Positions 27,823 to 36,236 of a stretch of 55,871 bases of DNA are shown here, piece after piece. Source of the DNA: an uncultured Flavobacteriales bacterium (GTDB taxonomy: Bacteria; Bacteroidota; Bacteroidia; Flavobacteriales; Schleiferiaceae); the NCBI GenBank assembly GCA_938084135.1, contig CALKDS010000058.1, positions 1-55,871 of the forward strand, written 5' to 3'. Below the pieces are notes generated by a model. It searched no databases. It worked only from the letters and a program-made list of their open reading frames with translations, and was not told where the DNA came from. The stretch's first letter is position 1. Every line of letters begins with the position of its first letter. Made by a program: the position numbers and the translations under genes.

Positions 27823-29928
27823 TTATGCCACAGATCCCCATTTTATTTTGTGTCTGGAATATTCTGAAAACCTGTATCTTAATTTTTCATTATCTGCTTT
27901 TTCTAATTTAGGATCGTTTAGGACCAAAGATTCAGCAATTTTCCTAGACCATTCGATTAATTCGCCATCTTCAATAATATTGGCGATTTTGTAGTCTAGA
28001 GAACCACTTTGGCGGGTACCCATAACTTCTCCTGGCCCTCGGAGTTTCATATCAACATTGGCTATTTCGAATCCATCATTGGTTTTACATAATGTATCAA
28101 TTCGTATTTGACCATTGTCACTTAGTTTATCCCCGGTAATTAATATACAGTATGATTTTTCCCCTCCTCGACCTACTCTTCCTCTTAATTGATGTAGCTG
28201 CGAAAGTCCAAATTTTTCGGCGTTTTCTATTATCATAACACTCGCATTCGGCACGTCTACGCCTACTTCAATTACTGTTGTAGATACCATTATTTGCGTT
28301 TCGCCATTAACAAATCTTTGCATTTCCCATTGTTTGTCTTCCGATTTCATTCGTCCATGAACAATTGATATTTCAAAATCGGGTCTTGGGAAATCTCTAA
28401 TTATACTCTCATAGCCATCCATTAAATCTTTAAAGTCAAGTTTTTCACTTTCTTCGATTAATGGATAAACTATATAAATCTGTCGACCTTTTAAAATTTC
28501 ATCTTTTATAAATCCCCATACTTGTAGACGATTATGATCTGTTCTATGTAATGTTTTTATCGACTTTCTTCCTGGAGGAAGTTCATCAATTATAGAAAGG
28601 TCTAGGTCTCCATAAATACTCATTGCCAATGTTCTTGGAATTGGGGTGGCTGTCATTACTAAAATATGTGGAGATGGATTATTTTTTTTCCGGAGTTTGG
28701 CTCTTTGCCCAACTCCAAATTTATGCTGTTCATCAATGATTGCAATTCCTAAATTTTTGAAAATAACAGGATCTTCTATTAATGCATGAGTCCCTACAAG
28801 TATATCAATATCTCCTGACTCAAGATTTTTAAAAATTATCTTTCTTGCAGATTTTTTAACAGATCCAGTTAAAAGATTAATAGTTATGCCAAGTTTTTCT
28901 GCCCATGGTGTTAAACTAGAATAATGTTGCTGCGCCAAAATTTCTGTCGGGGCCATCATTGCTGCTTGATATCCATTATCAACTGCCATTAGTATGGACA
29001 TAAATGCTACAAGTGTCTTTCCTGAGCCGACATCTCCTTGGATTAGACGGTTCATATGCAGACCAGACGCTGCATTTACCCTGATATCTTTTATTACCTT
29101 TTTTTGAGCATTCGTTAACTCAAATGGAAGAATGTTTTCGTAAAAATTATGAAAATTTGGCTTCAGCTTTGAAAATATAAACCCCCCATTTTGAGCAAGG
29201 TGACTCTTGCGTTTATACGCGAATATAAGCTGGTCTAAAAACACTTCTTCAAAAGCCAACCTTTCTCGCGCGATTGATAATCTCTTGGCATTTTTAGGAT
29301 AGTGCATTTCTTTTAAAGCCGCTCCTCTAGACGGCCAATTTTTATTTTTGACAATAGATTCAGGGAGCCAATTTAATTGAGGTCCACGAAAATAATTAAG
29401 AAGGTCTGAAATAAGTTTTGCCAGTCCTTTGCTATTTAATCCTGATGCGGATAATTTTTCAGTGGAAGAATAAACGGGATACATTCCTGAAAAACCATTT
29501 TTTTTAAATGATGTGATTGATTCCAATTCGGGATGGGACATACTGAAATTTCCCTTGAAATAGGAAATTCTACCATAGGCGATGACTTCATTCCCTGCAT
29601 TAATGGATTTCTGAATCCACTTAACTCCTTTAAACCAAATTAGTTCAATACTAGCATTATCCGAATTTAATTTAGCAGTCAGTCTTTTCTTTGGACCATG
29701 ACCAAGAAGTTTAATTTCTGATAAAACACCCTGCACCTGAATTTCAGCAGGACCTGGTGAAACTTCATTTGGTTGGTAAACTACTGATCGATCTATGTAT
29801 CTAAATGGAAAGTATTCAATAAGGTCTCCAAATGTTCTGATTCCTAGCTCAGAAGACATTAGTCCGGCCTTATATGGTCCAACACCCTTCAAATATGTCA
29901 GAGATGTAAATAAGTCATTCATCGCCAT
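27823..29928 (-). CDS. recG: ATP-dependent DNA helicase RecG
   Basis: 701 residues from the ATG at 29928 (a further ATG at 29922 gives 699 residues). Remodels stalled replication forks and Holliday junctions. Order: wedge/OB domain (about 55-180), helicase motif I IQGDVGSGKTLVA, motif II AIIDEQHKFG, motif III VMTATPIPRT, and the C-terminal helicase half with VVEVGVDVPN-like and QLRGRVGRG motifs. A TTG at 29934 is inside the promoter box and is rejected. It is divergent from the sugar transferase gene by only about 30 bases. Confidence 0.95.
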   Translation of the reverse strand: MAMNDLFTSLTYLKGVGPYKAGLMSSELGIRTFGDLIEYFPFRYIDRSVVYQPNEVSPGPAEIQVQGVLSEIKLLGHGPKKRLTAKLNSDNASIELIWFKGVKWIQKSINAGNEVIAYGRISYFKGNFSMSHPELESITSFKKNGFSGMYPVYSSTEKLSASGLNSKGLAKLISDLLNYFRGPQLNWLPESIVKNKNWPSRGAALKEMHYPKNAKRLSIARERLAFEEVFLDQLIFAYKRKSHLAQNGGFIFSKLKPNFHNFYENILPFELTNAQKKVIKDIRVNAASGLHMNRLIQGDVGSGKTLVAFMSILMAVDNGYQAAMMAPTEILAQQHYSSLTPWAEKLGITINLLTGSVKKSARKIIFKNLESGDIDILVGTHALIEDPVIFKNLGIAIIDEQHKFGVGQRAKLRKKNNPSPHILVMTATPIPRTLAMSIYGDLDLSIIDELPPGRKSIKTLHRTDHNRLQVWGFIKDEILKGRQIYIVYPLIEESEKLDFKDLMDGYESIIRDFPRPDFEISIVHGRMKSEDKQWEMQRFVNGETQIMVSTTVIEVGVDVPNASVMIIENAEKFGLSQLHQLRGRVGRGGEKSYCILITGDKLSDNGQIRIDTLCKTNDGFEIANVDMKLRGPGEVMGTRQSGSLDYKIANIIEDGELIEWSRKIAESLVLNDPKLEKADNEKLRYRFSEYSRHKIKWGSVA

Positions 29929-29931
29929 ACT

Positions 29932-29939
29932 CAAAAATA
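29932..29939 (-). promoter_or_regulatory. -7 promoter box before recG
   Basis: The minus strand reads TATTTTTG, a full match. Three bases separate it from the first ATG and nine from the second, so the recG mRNA would have almost no leader. It overlaps the apparent TTG start. No clear -33 element is found. Confidence 0.4.
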
Positions 29940-29958
29940 AGGTTAACTTATGGTCTGA

Positions 29959-31281
29959 ATGGAGTCAAGAGGTATACGTTCATCAGAATTTATTTTTTTT
30001 TTAGCGGATGGAGCTATTTTAATTGGTTCGTTTTTGCTTTGGGTGAATGTTCGACTTGGTAATTTATCTGTCAATAACCCTCTTTATTATGATCAATATT
30101 TGATATTATTTATTTTAGTTTTTGTTCTTTGGATCAGTTTTTCATTAGTTTTTAATGTTCATAAACTAAAGGTTGGAGTGGAGGTAAGAAGTGTTCTGTC
30201 TAGTTTTTATAGGATGGTATTTCTGCACATATCTACGATAGCTCTAGTTGTTTTTATTTTAAAGACCTCAATCTATTATTCCCGAATATTCTTGTTTTTA
30301 TTTGTGCTTTCATATTTATTTTTTGGTACAATCTTCCGCTTCTTTTGGATTTATGGATTGAGAAATTATCTTTTAAATAAAAACGCTTCAAAAATAATTG
30401 CAACTGTGGGCACTGGAAGTCAATGGGAAAGATTAGGTATTGAACTCAATCGTCATCCTGAGTATGGGTATAAAATTGGAAAAAGATTTGATGTTTTACC
30501 CACGGTGCAAGAATTATCAAATAAATATGAAGAATTATGGGTTTCACCTGAACAAATGCGCTCAGCATCAAGACTTGCTGATGAACTAGGTATCAGGCTG
30601 AGGTTAGTACCCGATTTGGGCGTTTTAGTTGCAAACCGTACACGGTTAACATCATTTGGTAATATTCCAATTATGGATATTCGTCCTGAACCTCTGAGCT
30701 TTTTCTTTTCCTCATTTATGAAGAGATTACTTGATGTTTTCATTTCATTTTTCGGCTTGTTATTTATTTTGTCATGGCTAACTCCTATTATAGGTATTCT
30801 GATTACGATTAATTCAAGAGGGCCCATATTTTATTCTCAAACTAGAGTGGGGATAGCTGGAAATAATTTCAGAATATGGAAGTTCAGAACTATGTATAAG
30901 GGTTCAGAAGAAGATATTCAGGCTAAATCAAAGGATAATCGCATTACTTTTTTAGGAAAAATATTAAGAAAAAATCATTTTGATGAGCTTCCCCAACTGT
31001 GGAATGTGTTTATTGGCACTATGAGTATAGTGGGCCCAAGGCCCCATATGCTATCGGATCATAGCGAATACACAAAAGCTATTAATAATTATGGGATAAG
31101 GCATTGGGTTCGGCCTGGAATGACAGGCTTAGCTCAGGCCCGAGGCTTAACCGGATCTAAAGATATAGAACTAATGGAGGAAAGAATTCGTGCTGACATA
31201 TATTATATCGAGAATTGGTCTTTTATTTTGGATTTGAAAATAATTGGTGCGACTCTTTTAGGAAAACAAAAATGGATTTAG
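29959..31281 (+). CDS. Polyprenyl-phosphate hexose-1-phosphate transferase (WcaJ/WbaP type)
   Basis: 440 residues. Transfers a sugar phosphate from a UDP-sugar to undecaprenyl phosphate, the first step of a surface polysaccharide. Four membrane helices in the first 130 residues, a nucleotide-binding-like central domain, then a membrane hairpin (about 250-270) and the catalytic domain with KFRTMYKGSEE, DELPQLWNVFIG, MSIVGPRPH and RPGMTGLAQARG. It starts about 30 bases from recG on the other strand and ends one base before the opposing glycosyltransferase. The sugar is unknown. Confidence 0.92.
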   Translation: MESRGIRSSEFIFFLADGAILIGSFLLWVNVRLGNLSVNNPLYYDQYLILFILVFVLWISFSLVFNVHKLKVGVEVRSVLSSFYRMVFLHISTIALVVFILKTSIYYSRIFLFLFVLSYLFFGTIFRFFWIYGLRNYLLNKNASKIIATVGTGSQWERLGIELNRHPEYGYKIGKRFDVLPTVQELSNKYEELWVSPEQMRSASRLADELGIRLRLVPDLGVLVANRTRLTSFGNIPIMDIRPEPLSFFFSSFMKRLLDVFISFFGLLFILSWLTPIIGILITINSRGPIFYSQTRVGIAGNNFRIWKFRTMYKGSEEDIQAKSKDNRITFLGKILRKNHFDELPQLWNVFIGTMSIVGPRPHMLSDHSEYTKAINNYGIRHWVRPGMTGLAQARGLTGSKDIELMEERIRADIYYIENWSFILDLKIIGATLLGKQKWI

Positions 31282-31282
31282 T

Positions 31283-33454
31283 TTAAGGTTTTTTCAAAGC
31301 TAAATATTCGGCAACTTCGGTGTATTTTTCTGTGATTTCATTCCAATTATGTGTTTTTAGTTTATCCTTCCAATCTTGGTCAATGGAGTTTCTCTTGAGC
31401 CAAATCTTTTTTAAGGCAGGATTAGAGGTATTGAAATAAACACCTTTACTTCCGAGGACAGATCTATTGAATATATTATCATGGGCCACAATTTTGCAAT
31501 CAGCTGACATAGCTTGAAGAAGCCCAGGATTTGTCCCGCCAACACTATGTCCGTGAATATATATTGATGAACCCTGCCTCAGGGCTTGGGTTATGATTGG
31601 ATCATATTCACTTTCAATTTGGACAAAATTCAAATTCCCGTGAAATAAGTTTAAAATATTCTGACTGTATCGAGTACTCCAATTGCCAACTATTGCGATA
31701 GGAGTTTCATCGATTAGCTCAGTCAGAATTTCAAGAATATTATTTTCAGGGACTAGTCTACAAATTATTAGTGCATATTTATCTTTTCTTAGGCCAAATT
31801 TTATTAGAATATCATGAAGTTCTTCTTTATTTAGTTTTTTTTGAACCTCTGTGCCATATGATATTTCGCGAATGGGCTTCTCGTAGTTTCTATTGCAATA
31901 ATCTGTTATTCCAGGATTGTCAGAAATAATTATCTCTGACGATTTTACTGCTAATTGCTCTGATAATTTCAGATAATTTCGTACGATACGCGAGTATTTA
32001 CCCCGTTTCCATTCAATTCCATCTAGGTGAACTGCTACATTGGTGCGGTAAAACCATTTTTGAAATAGTAAGGAAGGAGAGGAGCTAGTTGTCCCAAGGG
32101 TTATGTGTGAATCAGGTTTCCACTGATTAATGGATCTTATGCTGATCCAGTCATATATGAATTGTGCAAATGGCCCCATTAGTGTCTCGGGATCCCAATG
32201 AAATTTTCTTAGAATTCCAGGGTATTGGTAATCAGGTTTAGGATGTTTTGATGAGGTACTAACCCAAACTCGATTTCCTGTATCTGATAGCCTTCTGGAA
32301 ACATGGTCAACCATTTCTTCAAACCCTCCATATCTATTAGGCATTCCCCGAGATCCACTCAATGCTATGAATCGGGTTTTAATGGAATAAATATTCTCTA
32401 AACTTTCAGCAGCTTTATGCCATGAGTATTTATCAAGTGATGCATTTTCTTTTGGGTTCTTATGCGCTGATAAAACCGAGTTTGCAATTTGCTCGGCAGC
32501 TGGCATACATAGAAAAACATGTTTTTCGAGTTCTTTGGAGCTTTCAGCATTTTCAGAGAGAATCACTTGGCATTTAGCCTGCAGACCTTCAATTGATGTC
32601 AATCCAAAAGTTTCAAATAATGATGGAATAATTACTCCATATGTTTTCGATAATAATTCAGGTGTTTCCTCACTTTTAATAGCTCTTTTCCAAGAGACTT
32701 TTGCCCCTTGATTTTGCGCTTCTTTTATTGCAAGTTTAAAAGCTTGAGTATATTTTTTATGGTTTGACCCTTCGTCTCCAATTATTGTTAAAGGTTCTGC
32801 AAAACCGCTCTTATGTAGTATTTTCCAAGCATTAATTGCTTCAATTTGATTTTTGATCCCTTCTATTCTTCCCAGAACCACGTAGCCATTACGTTTTTTT
32901 TGATTAGCTACTGATAAGTGCTCTAATCCCGGAGGCACAACTTTGACACTATTCCCTAAACCTGTTATTCGTTTTATTCTATGGGCTTCTGCAGATGTAG
33001 TGGTTAGAATATGATCTGCTGTCCAGGTAAACTTTAATAATGGATTTTTTAAAAAAATTAACCCTATTGCCGGCCATCGATCTTTACCTAAAAGTGCCCT
33101 AAGGAAAACTTTAATATTTTCTTGAATTTGATAAGGTAAATATTTCCATATAAAACCTCTTTTTATTTCATATTCTTTGTAGTCGACTAATATAGAGGAT
33201 ATGACCCACTTGATTTGTGGATATTTTTTTCGAATTTGATAACAATGATATTGGTCAACATATCGCCCCAAGTTTATTGAGTGAATCACATCATATTTAG
33301 ATCTGCGTATTTCTTTATTTAATTTGCTTACAGAAAGAATCAGTATAACATTATGCCCTCTTTTTTTAAGAGCCTTTATAGTCTCTAAAACTTGAACTGT
33401 ATCTCCACCAGATTGATCAAGTAAAGTTTTTCTTGCAAAGAATATGACATTCAC
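31283..33454 (-). CDS. Fused double glycosyltransferase (GT4 + DUF1972/GT4)
   Basis: 723 residues, about twice the family length. Unit 1 (1-359) is a GT-B family 4 enzyme with the donor-site GRIEGIKNQ and the E-x7-E motif (Glu281 and Glu289). After a linker of about six residues, unit 2 opens as a DUF1972 rhamnosyltransferase-type domain (361-540: IALSGSRGMPNRYGGFEEMVDHVSRRL) and continues into a second GT4 C-terminal half (560-720). In unit 2 the expected second Glu of the catalytic motif is Gln647. It probably adds two successive sugars to a polysaccharide or lipid-linked chain; acceptors are unknown. The start is GTG (33452-33454), four bases after a TACATTTA box. Confidence 0.85.
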   Translation of the reverse strand: MNVIFFARKTLLDQSGGDTVQVLETIKALKKRGHNVILILSVSKLNKEIRRSKYDVIHSINLGRYVDQYHCYQIRKKYPQIKWVISSILVDYKEYEIKRGFIWKYLPYQIQENIKVFLRALLGKDRWPAIGLIFLKNPLLKFTWTADHILTTTSAEAHRIKRITGLGNSVKVVPPGLEHLSVANQKKRNGYVVLGRIEGIKNQIEAINAWKILHKSGFAEPLTIIGDEGSNHKKYTQAFKLAIKEAQNQGAKVSWKRAIKSEETPELLSKTYGVIIPSLFETFGLTSIEGLQAKCQVILSENAESSKELEKHVFLCMPAAEQIANSVLSAHKNPKENASLDKYSWHKAAESLENIYSIKTRFIALSGSRGMPNRYGGFEEMVDHVSRRLSDTGNRVWVSTSSKHPKPDYQYPGILRKFHWDPETLMGPFAQFIYDWISIRSINQWKPDSHITLGTTSSSPSLLFQKWFYRTNVAVHLDGIEWKRGKYSRIVRNYLKLSEQLAVKSSEIIISDNPGITDYCNRNYEKPIREISYGTEVQKKLNKEELHDILIKFGLRKDKYALIICRLVPENNILEILTELIDETPIAIVGNWSTRYSQNILNLFHGNLNFVQIESEYDPIITQALRQGSSIYIHGHSVGGTNPGLLQAMSADCKIVAHDNIFNRSVLGSKGVYFNTSNPALKKIWLKRNSIDQDWKDKLKTHNWNEITEKYTEVAEYLALKKP

Positions 33455-33458
33455 ACAA

Positions 33459-33466
33459 TAAATGTA
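33459..33466 (-). promoter_or_regulatory. -7-like box before the double glycosyltransferase
   Basis: The minus strand reads TACATTTA, seven of eight consensus positions, ending four bases before the GTG start. It fits the same close spacing as the pyrE, ddl and pheT boxes but is weaker. Confidence 0.25.
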
Positions 33467-33518
33467 CTGCTCTTAAATTGTACCTTGGTCCAAATAACGA
33501 GTTAAAATTAATTCTATC

Positions 33519-33752
33519 ATGGCGATTCCTAAATTTTTGGTTGGAGACAATACTGATCAGCCTGAAAACGTATACATTATTCATACTGAATATCCAAGAT
33601 TTGTAATAGACCTGGACACTGACGAAGTAGAGTGGCTAGACCAAATTGGAGGCGAGGATGAGACTGAATTGACGGATGAGATGAATCGTCTGTTAGATGA
33701 GGCAAATACATTCTATATCAGAGAAGTGGATCGTTACGAGTCCATGGATTGA
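33519..33752 (+). CDS. Small acidic protein, conserved in Flavobacteriia
   Basis: 77 residues, with 22 Asp/Glu against 5 Lys/Arg. It opens MAIPKFLVGDN, then YIIHTEYPRFVIDLDTDEVEWLD, and ends in an acidic helix. There is no signal peptide or membrane segment, so it is cytoplasmic. I recall similar short proteins as hypothetical genes in Flavobacteriia, but no function is known to me. Its stop codon overlaps the MATE start by one base (TGATG), so the two are translationally coupled. A seven-of-eight TACCTTGG box lies upstream. Confidence 0.8.
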   Translation: MAIPKFLVGDNTDQPENVYIIHTEYPRFVIDLDTDEVEWLDQIGGEDETELTDEMNRLLDEANTFYIREVDRYESMD

Positions 33753-35086
33753 TGTCTAAAATATTCCAATGGCGAGAAAATGTACCATTGGCTCTTCCGG
33801 TGATTATTGGTCAATTAGGGCATATTGTTACATCTGTCGCAGATTCAATTATGGTTGGTCAATTGGGTGTTGTTTCACTTGCGGCAGTCTCTTTAGCTGG
33901 ATCCATAACCTCTGTTCCTCTTGTTTTTGGGATTGGAGTGGCATATGGTTTAACTCCTTTGGTTGCCAGGGCATATGGTCAAAAAAGATGGGGTAAGGCA
34001 TATCGATTACTTAAGAATTCTACTTTAGTCAATCTTTTGACTTCCATAATAATGTTTCTTTTTGCTTGGCTATTGTTTCTTTTTGTTCAAAAGACCAATC
34101 AATCGATTGAAGTTATTGAAGAGAGTAGGGTTTATTTAATTTTAATTATGGTTTCATACATTCCATTTATGCTTTTTCTTTCTGGTAAGCAGTATCTGGA
34201 AGGTATGGCCGATACTAAAACTCCGATGAGAATAAGTTTGATTGGTAACTTAGTGAATGTATTACTCAACGGAGTATTAATATTTGGATTATTTTCTTTT
34301 CCCGTTTTAGGAATATTAGGTGCCGGTATTGCTACAATAATTGCAAGAATTATTATGGCAATTCATGTCTGGTATTTTGTTCTTGAAAAAAGAAATAATT
34401 ATAAAATAGTCCAGGACAACGTTATCATTTCAATCAGAGCAATTAGATCTTTATTAAAATTGGGTTTGCCATCAGGTTTACAATATGTATTTGAAGTCAG
34501 CGCATTTGCGGCAAGTGCTTGGATAATAGGTACATACGGACCTAGTCAGCTTGCTGCTCACCAAATAGCCATTAATCTTGCATCCGTATCATACATGGCA
34601 GCGACAGGATTAGGCGCAGCAGGAACAGTAAGAATGGGTCAATTACTAGGTGCAAAGAGAGGAGGGGAAGCTTTAAATGCAGGTAAGAGTTTATTTTCTC
34701 TAACAATAGCATTTATGATTTTTACGGGAATATTATTTTTTACCCTTCGAAATATTCTCCCTTCATTTTACACAACCGATATGGATGTAATTTCAGCAGC
34801 ATCTTCTTTATTAATAGTGGCGACAATTTTTCAAATAAGCGATGGACTTCAGGCTACAGCTTTGGGAGTCCTTCGGGGTATGCAAGATGTTAAGACCCCA
34901 ACAGTTATTTCCTTTGTTTCATATTATGTGATCGCTTTACCATTAGAATGGTTACTTGGAACTTATTTTAGTTGGGGAGCTATTGGGGTATGGGTGGCTT
35001 TAGCTATCGGTCTAACTTTAAGTGCATACTTATTAATAAGTAGATTTTATAATCAAATAGGAATTGTTGCCCTTAAGAATACTTAG
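33752..35086 (+). CDS. MATE family efflux transporter
   Basis: 444 residues. Cation-coupled multidrug or metabolite exporter with 12 predicted membrane helices. MATE marks: LALPVIIGQLGHIVTSVADSIMVGQLG at the start, GLTPLVARAYGQ, and the second repeat with QYVFEVSAFAASAWIIGTYG and AAHQIAINLAS. The ATG at 33752 is preferred to a TTG one codon upstream, because it makes the usual one-base stop-start overlap with the small acidic gene. The 3' end overlaps the opposing regulator gene by 14 bases. Confidence 0.92.
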   Translation: MSKIFQWRENVPLALPVIIGQLGHIVTSVADSIMVGQLGVVSLAAVSLAGSITSVPLVFGIGVAYGLTPLVARAYGQKRWGKAYRLLKNSTLVNLLTSIIMFLFAWLLFLFVQKTNQSIEVIEESRVYLILIMVSYIPFMLFLSGKQYLEGMADTKTPMRISLIGNLVNVLLNGVLIFGLFSFPVLGILGAGIATIIARIIMAIHVWYFVLEKRNNYKIVQDNVIISIRAIRSLLKLGLPSGLQYVFEVSAFAASAWIIGTYGPSQLAAHQIAINLASVSYMAATGLGAAGTVRMGQLLGAKRGGEALNAGKSLFSLTIAFMIFTGILFFTLRNILPSFYTTDMDVISAASSLLIVATIFQISDGLQATALGVLRGMQDVKTPTVISFVSYYVIALPLEWLLGTYFSWGAIGVWVALAIGLTLSAYLLISRFYNQIGIVALKNT

Positions 35087-36227
35087 AGGCCTCTTCTGCT
35101 AAAACAGGATTTGATCCTAAGATATGCAGTCTCTCAACTACATTTCTTAGCTCTCTTACATTACCGGTCCAGTTCGCTGATGTTAAATGATCTATAGCTT
35201 CTTTTGAGAATGTCTTTTTCCCGAAACCTTGGTTTGTGAGACTTTTTAAAAAATGATCAATTAGATCTGGAATATCCTGACGTCTCTTATTCAGAGATGG
35301 AACATCGATTACAATCACGCTTAAACGGTGATAAAGATCTTCTCTAAATCTACCTGAGTTTATTTCTTCTTTAATATTTTTATTAGTAGCTGCAATAATT
35401 CGAACATTGACGGCTATAGATTTCCCTGAGCCGACAGGTGTTATTTGGTTTTCTTGAAGAGCGCGTAAAACTTTTGCCTGGGCAGAAAGACTCATGTCAC
35501 CGATTTCATCTAAAAACAAGGTTCCACCATGTGCCAATTCGAATTTTCCTTTCCGGTCTTTTATTGCAGAAGTAAATGAACCTTTTATGTGTCCGAATAA
35601 TTCAGACTCGATCAATTCTGAGGGGATTGCAGCGCAATTAACCTCAACAAAAGACTGTTTTGACCGAGCACTGAGTTGATGCAATTGATTTGCAACAATT
35701 TCTTTTCCTGAACCATTTGGGCCGCTTATTAAAACACGTGCATCTGTTGGGGCCACTTTTTTGATCATATTTCTAACAATCTCTAAAGACCTAGATGTCC
35801 CAATCATGGCGAATTTGCTATCAACTTTTTTACGCAAACGTTTATTTTCCTGTAACAAGACTTTTCGATCAATAGCCTGTCTAATCGTTGTCACAAGTCT
35901 ATTTAAATCTGGTGGTTTGGCTATGTAGTCATAAGCGCCTTTTCGGATACATGCTACTGCTGTATCAATATCTCCATGACCAGAGATCATAACGGTAGGG
36001 GTGTCTCCATAATTCTCCATTATGAACTCTAATACTTCTATACCGTCTTTTTTGGGCATTTTGATATCACAAAGAACTAAATCGAAAGTATGATCATTTA
36101 ATTGGCTCAAACCAATCTCGCCGTCTTCAGCTTCAAATATCTCATGCGAGTTATCCTCATTCACAAGAATATTCTTGAGAACATTCCGAATTGCTTTTTC
36201 GTCTTCTACGATTAGTATGCGCGCCAT
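35073..36227 (-). CDS. Sigma-54-type response regulator without DNA-binding domain
   Basis: 384 residues. Receiver domain (1-120) with phosphoacceptor Asp54 and Lys104, then an AAA+ sigma-54 interaction domain with Walker A GPNGSGKE (169-176), Walker B GGTLFLDEIGD (234-244) and the closing NWTGNVRELRNVVERL. Two features are unusual. The sigma-54 contact loop reads GSFTSA (216-221) instead of GAFTGA, and the protein stops about 20 residues after the AAA+ domain, without the Fis-type helix-turn-helix. It is therefore not a standard promoter-bound activator. No sensor kinase lies in the window. It is the last gene of a six-gene minus-strand run. Confidence 0.9.
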   Translation of the reverse strand: MARILIVEDEKAIRNVLKNILVNEDNSHEIFEAEDGEIGLSQLNDHTFDLVLCDIKMPKKDGIEVLEFIMENYGDTPTVMISGHGDIDTAVACIRKGAYDYIAKPPDLNRLVTTIRQAIDRKVLLQENKRLRKKVDSKFAMIGTSRSLEIVRNMIKKVAPTDARVLISGPNGSGKEIVANQLHQLSARSKQSFVEVNCAAIPSELIESELFGHIKGSFTSAIKDRKGKFELAHGGTLFLDEIGDMSLSAQAKVLRALQENQITPVGSGKSIAVNVRIIAATNKNIKEEINSGRFREDLYHRLSVIVIDVPSLNKRRQDIPDLIDHFLKSLTNQGFGKKTFSKEAIDHLTSANWTGNVRELRNVVERLHILGSNPVLAEEASKYS

Positions 36228-36236
36228 GAATAATTC

